Of a stretch of 64,000 nucleotides of DNA, positions 62,824-64,000 are shown piece by piece. The notes beneath the pieces are model-generated. The model was not told the origin of the DNA. It searched no databases and saw nothing but the letters and a program-made list of their open reading frames with translations. This DNA comes from Spirosoma profusum. GTDB taxonomy: Bacteria > Bacteroidota > Bacteroidia > Cytophagales > Spirosomataceae. The stretch's first letter is position 1. Each line of letters starts with the position of its first letter. The translations under genes and the position numbers were made by a program. The stretch covers positions 62,001-126,000 of the forward strand of contig NZ_JACWZY010000002.1 of assembly GCF_014699005.1 (NCBI RefSeq). Direction: 5' to 3'.

Positions 62824-62914
62824 TTTTGTCATGCTGAGGTACGAAGCATCTTAATGTCTTCCTGATTTGAGAATAGTGATACGTTAAGATGATTCGTACC
62901 TCAGCATGACAATA
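62824..62914. repeat. Dispersed hairpin repeat, copy 9
   Basis: Arms TTTTGTCATGCTGAGGTACG then AAGCATCTTAA with one stem mismatch (GATTC in the right arm) and a mismatch at the outer end. Flanked on both sides by CTACGTAG cores. Lies between DUF1501 and the heme protein gene. Confidence 0.87.
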
Positions 62915-62967
62915 ACACCTTTCTTGGGCCGTTTTCCTGTAATTTCACTACGTAGCACTTTTAATGC

Positions 62968-64000
62968 TTAAGCAATAATATCATGCACCACTTTTCCTGA
63001 TACGTCTGTTAGTCGATACCGGCGGCCTAGATGCTTGAAAATTAGCTTTTCGTGATTAAGCCCAAGTTGATGAAGTACGGTTGCCTGGAAATCGTGGACG
63101 TGTACAGGATTACTTGCTACGTTGTAACCGACCTCATCAGTTTCACCATAAACGATACCTGGTTTAATGCCTCCACCTGCCATCCAGATGGTGAAGCAAC
63201 GAGGGTGGTGGTCACGACCGTAGTTCTCTTTGGTCAGTTTGCCCTGTGTATAACTGGTACGTCCAAACTCGCCCCCCCAAATCACCAGCGTTTCATCCAG
63301 TAGACCTCGTTGTTTGAGGTCGGTGACTAAGGCCGCCGACGCTTGATCCACGTCTTTTGCCTGCTTGGCAATTTCGAAAGGTAGATTGCCGTGCTGATCC
63401 CAGCCCTGGTGATAAAGTTGTACAAACCGGACGCCATTTTCGGATAGCTTACGCGCCAGCAGGCAATTGGCTGCAAACGTACCAGGCACCAGACAATCAG
63501 GGCCGTAGAGCTTAATAATGTCGTCTGGTTCTTTCGATAAATCCATGACCTCGGGAACGGCGGTCTGCATCCGGTAGGCCATTTCGTACTGTTTCACTTT
63601 GGCCATGATTTCCGGATCGCCGAACTCCTGATAGCCCATTTCGTTCAGTTGCGCCAGATTGTCGAGCATATCCCGGCGCGCTTTTCGGTCCATGCCTTCG
63701 GGGTCGCGGAGGTAGAGCACCGGGTCTTCGCCCTTACTGAACTGAACGCCCTGGTGAATCGAATCCAGAAACCCATTCGACCACAGTTTGGAATATACGC
63801 CCTGCCCATTCCCAATTCCCCGCGACAACAACACCGTAAAATTGGGCAGGTTTTTGTTTTCGTTTCCGAGGCCGTAACTCAACCAGGAACCCATGCTTGG
63901 GCGATTTCCCTGCTGCGACCCCGTTTGCAGAAATGTCAGGGCTGGGTCGTGGTTGATGGCTTCGGTGTACATCGATTTCACAATGCACAGATCATCAACC
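62968..64000 (-). CDS. DUF1501 protein, 5' end outside the window
   Basis: The frame is open past the window end (a chain DLCIVKSMYTEAINHDPALT continues beyond the internal ATG at 63981). Body: GNRPSMGSWLSYGLGNENKN, LLDNLAQLNE, FAANCLLARKLSENGVRFVQ, LYHQGWDQHGNLPFEI, WGGEFGRTSYTQGKLTKENYG, DHHPRCFTIWMAGGGIKPG, then a C-terminal HDFQATVLHQLGLNHEKL, all standard for this sulfatase-fold family. Members are Tat-exported and typically sit next to a DUF1553/DUF1549 cytochrome gene, which would lie upstream, outside the window. Function in most cases unknown; polysaccharide breakdown is suspected. Confidence 0.9.
   Translation of the reverse strand, partial: VDDLCIVKSMYTEAINHDPALTFLQTGSQQGNRPSMGSWLSYGLGNENKNLPNFTVLLSRGIGNGQGVYSKLWSNGFLDSIHQGVQFSKGEDPVLYLRDPEGMDRKARRDMLDNLAQLNEMGYQEFGDPEIMAKVKQYEMAYRMQTAVPEVMDLSKEPDDIIKLYGPDCLVPGTFAANCLLARKLSENGVRFVQLYHQGWDQHGNLPFEIAKQAKDVDQASAALVTDLKQRGLLDETLVIWGGEFGRTSYTQGKLTKENYGRDHHPRCFTIWMAGGGIKPGIVYGETDEVGYNVASNPVHVHDFQATVLHQLGLNHEKLIFKHLGRRYRLTDVSGKVVHDIIA

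Overview
The window looks like chromosomal DNA of a Cytophagales bacterium (Bacteroidetes), most like Spirosoma and relatives. This is inferred from SusC/SusD pairs, one-piece hybrid two-component regulators, a type IX secretion sorting domain, Bacteroidetes-type lanthipeptide leaders, a TAnnTTTG promoter box, and DUF1501 and DUF1080 proteins. No rRNA, tRNA or CRISPR array was seen. LAYOUT: Positions 1-7.1 kb are a graveyard: a tyrosine recombinase with in-frame stops, an IS3 OrfA remnant, a large frame-broken beta-helix/Ig-like adhesin with a T9SS tail, and an IS982 transposase tail. Positions 7.1-17 kb (minus strand) are the highlight: a class I lanthipeptide locus with seven small precursor genes (15199-16695), missed by ordinary ORF length cut-offs, followed by lanC, full-length lanB, a C39-peptidase ABC exporter and an HlyD-type adaptor. 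Upstream of the precursors lie a -7 box and a 21-bp-spaced direct repeat. A divergent TPR hybrid sensor kinase with an AraC-type output (17140-20154) is the obvious regulator candidate. Positions 20.7-30.7 kb hold a second, propeller-type hybrid sensor beside a GH43 glycosidase, several small lipoproteins, and a LytS/LytR-type pair. Positions 30.8-46.6 kb hold a TonB-dependent receptor, an OmpA lipoprotein pair, and a minus-strand run of SusC, SusD, two exported RidA paralogues, an exported PLP enzyme, an amidohydrolase and a heme sugar dehydrogenase. A DeoR-type regulator faces this run across several TTATTTGCAAATAA-like sites. Positions 46.7-64 kb carry a sugar-oxidation locus: a Gfo/Idh/MocA oxidoreductase, a TIM-barrel isomerase, a ManA-like cupin, a DUF4432 epimerase-like protein, a DUF1080 hydrolase, PVC-type heme proteins, a second SusC/SusD pair, and a DUF1501 protein cut by the window end. 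Two window-wide patterns stand out. Nine long hairpin repeats sit in the gaps from 25.9 kb onward; their arms differ between copies but stay complementary within each copy. The pentamer ACGTA/TACGT is strongly enriched in the genes after about 7.1 kb but near background in the first 7 kb. The minus-strand genes work as three modules: antimicrobial or signalling peptide production, uptake and periplasmic deacylation/deamination of an unknown nitrogenous substrate, and uptake with oxidative breakdown of an unknown sugar or glycoside.
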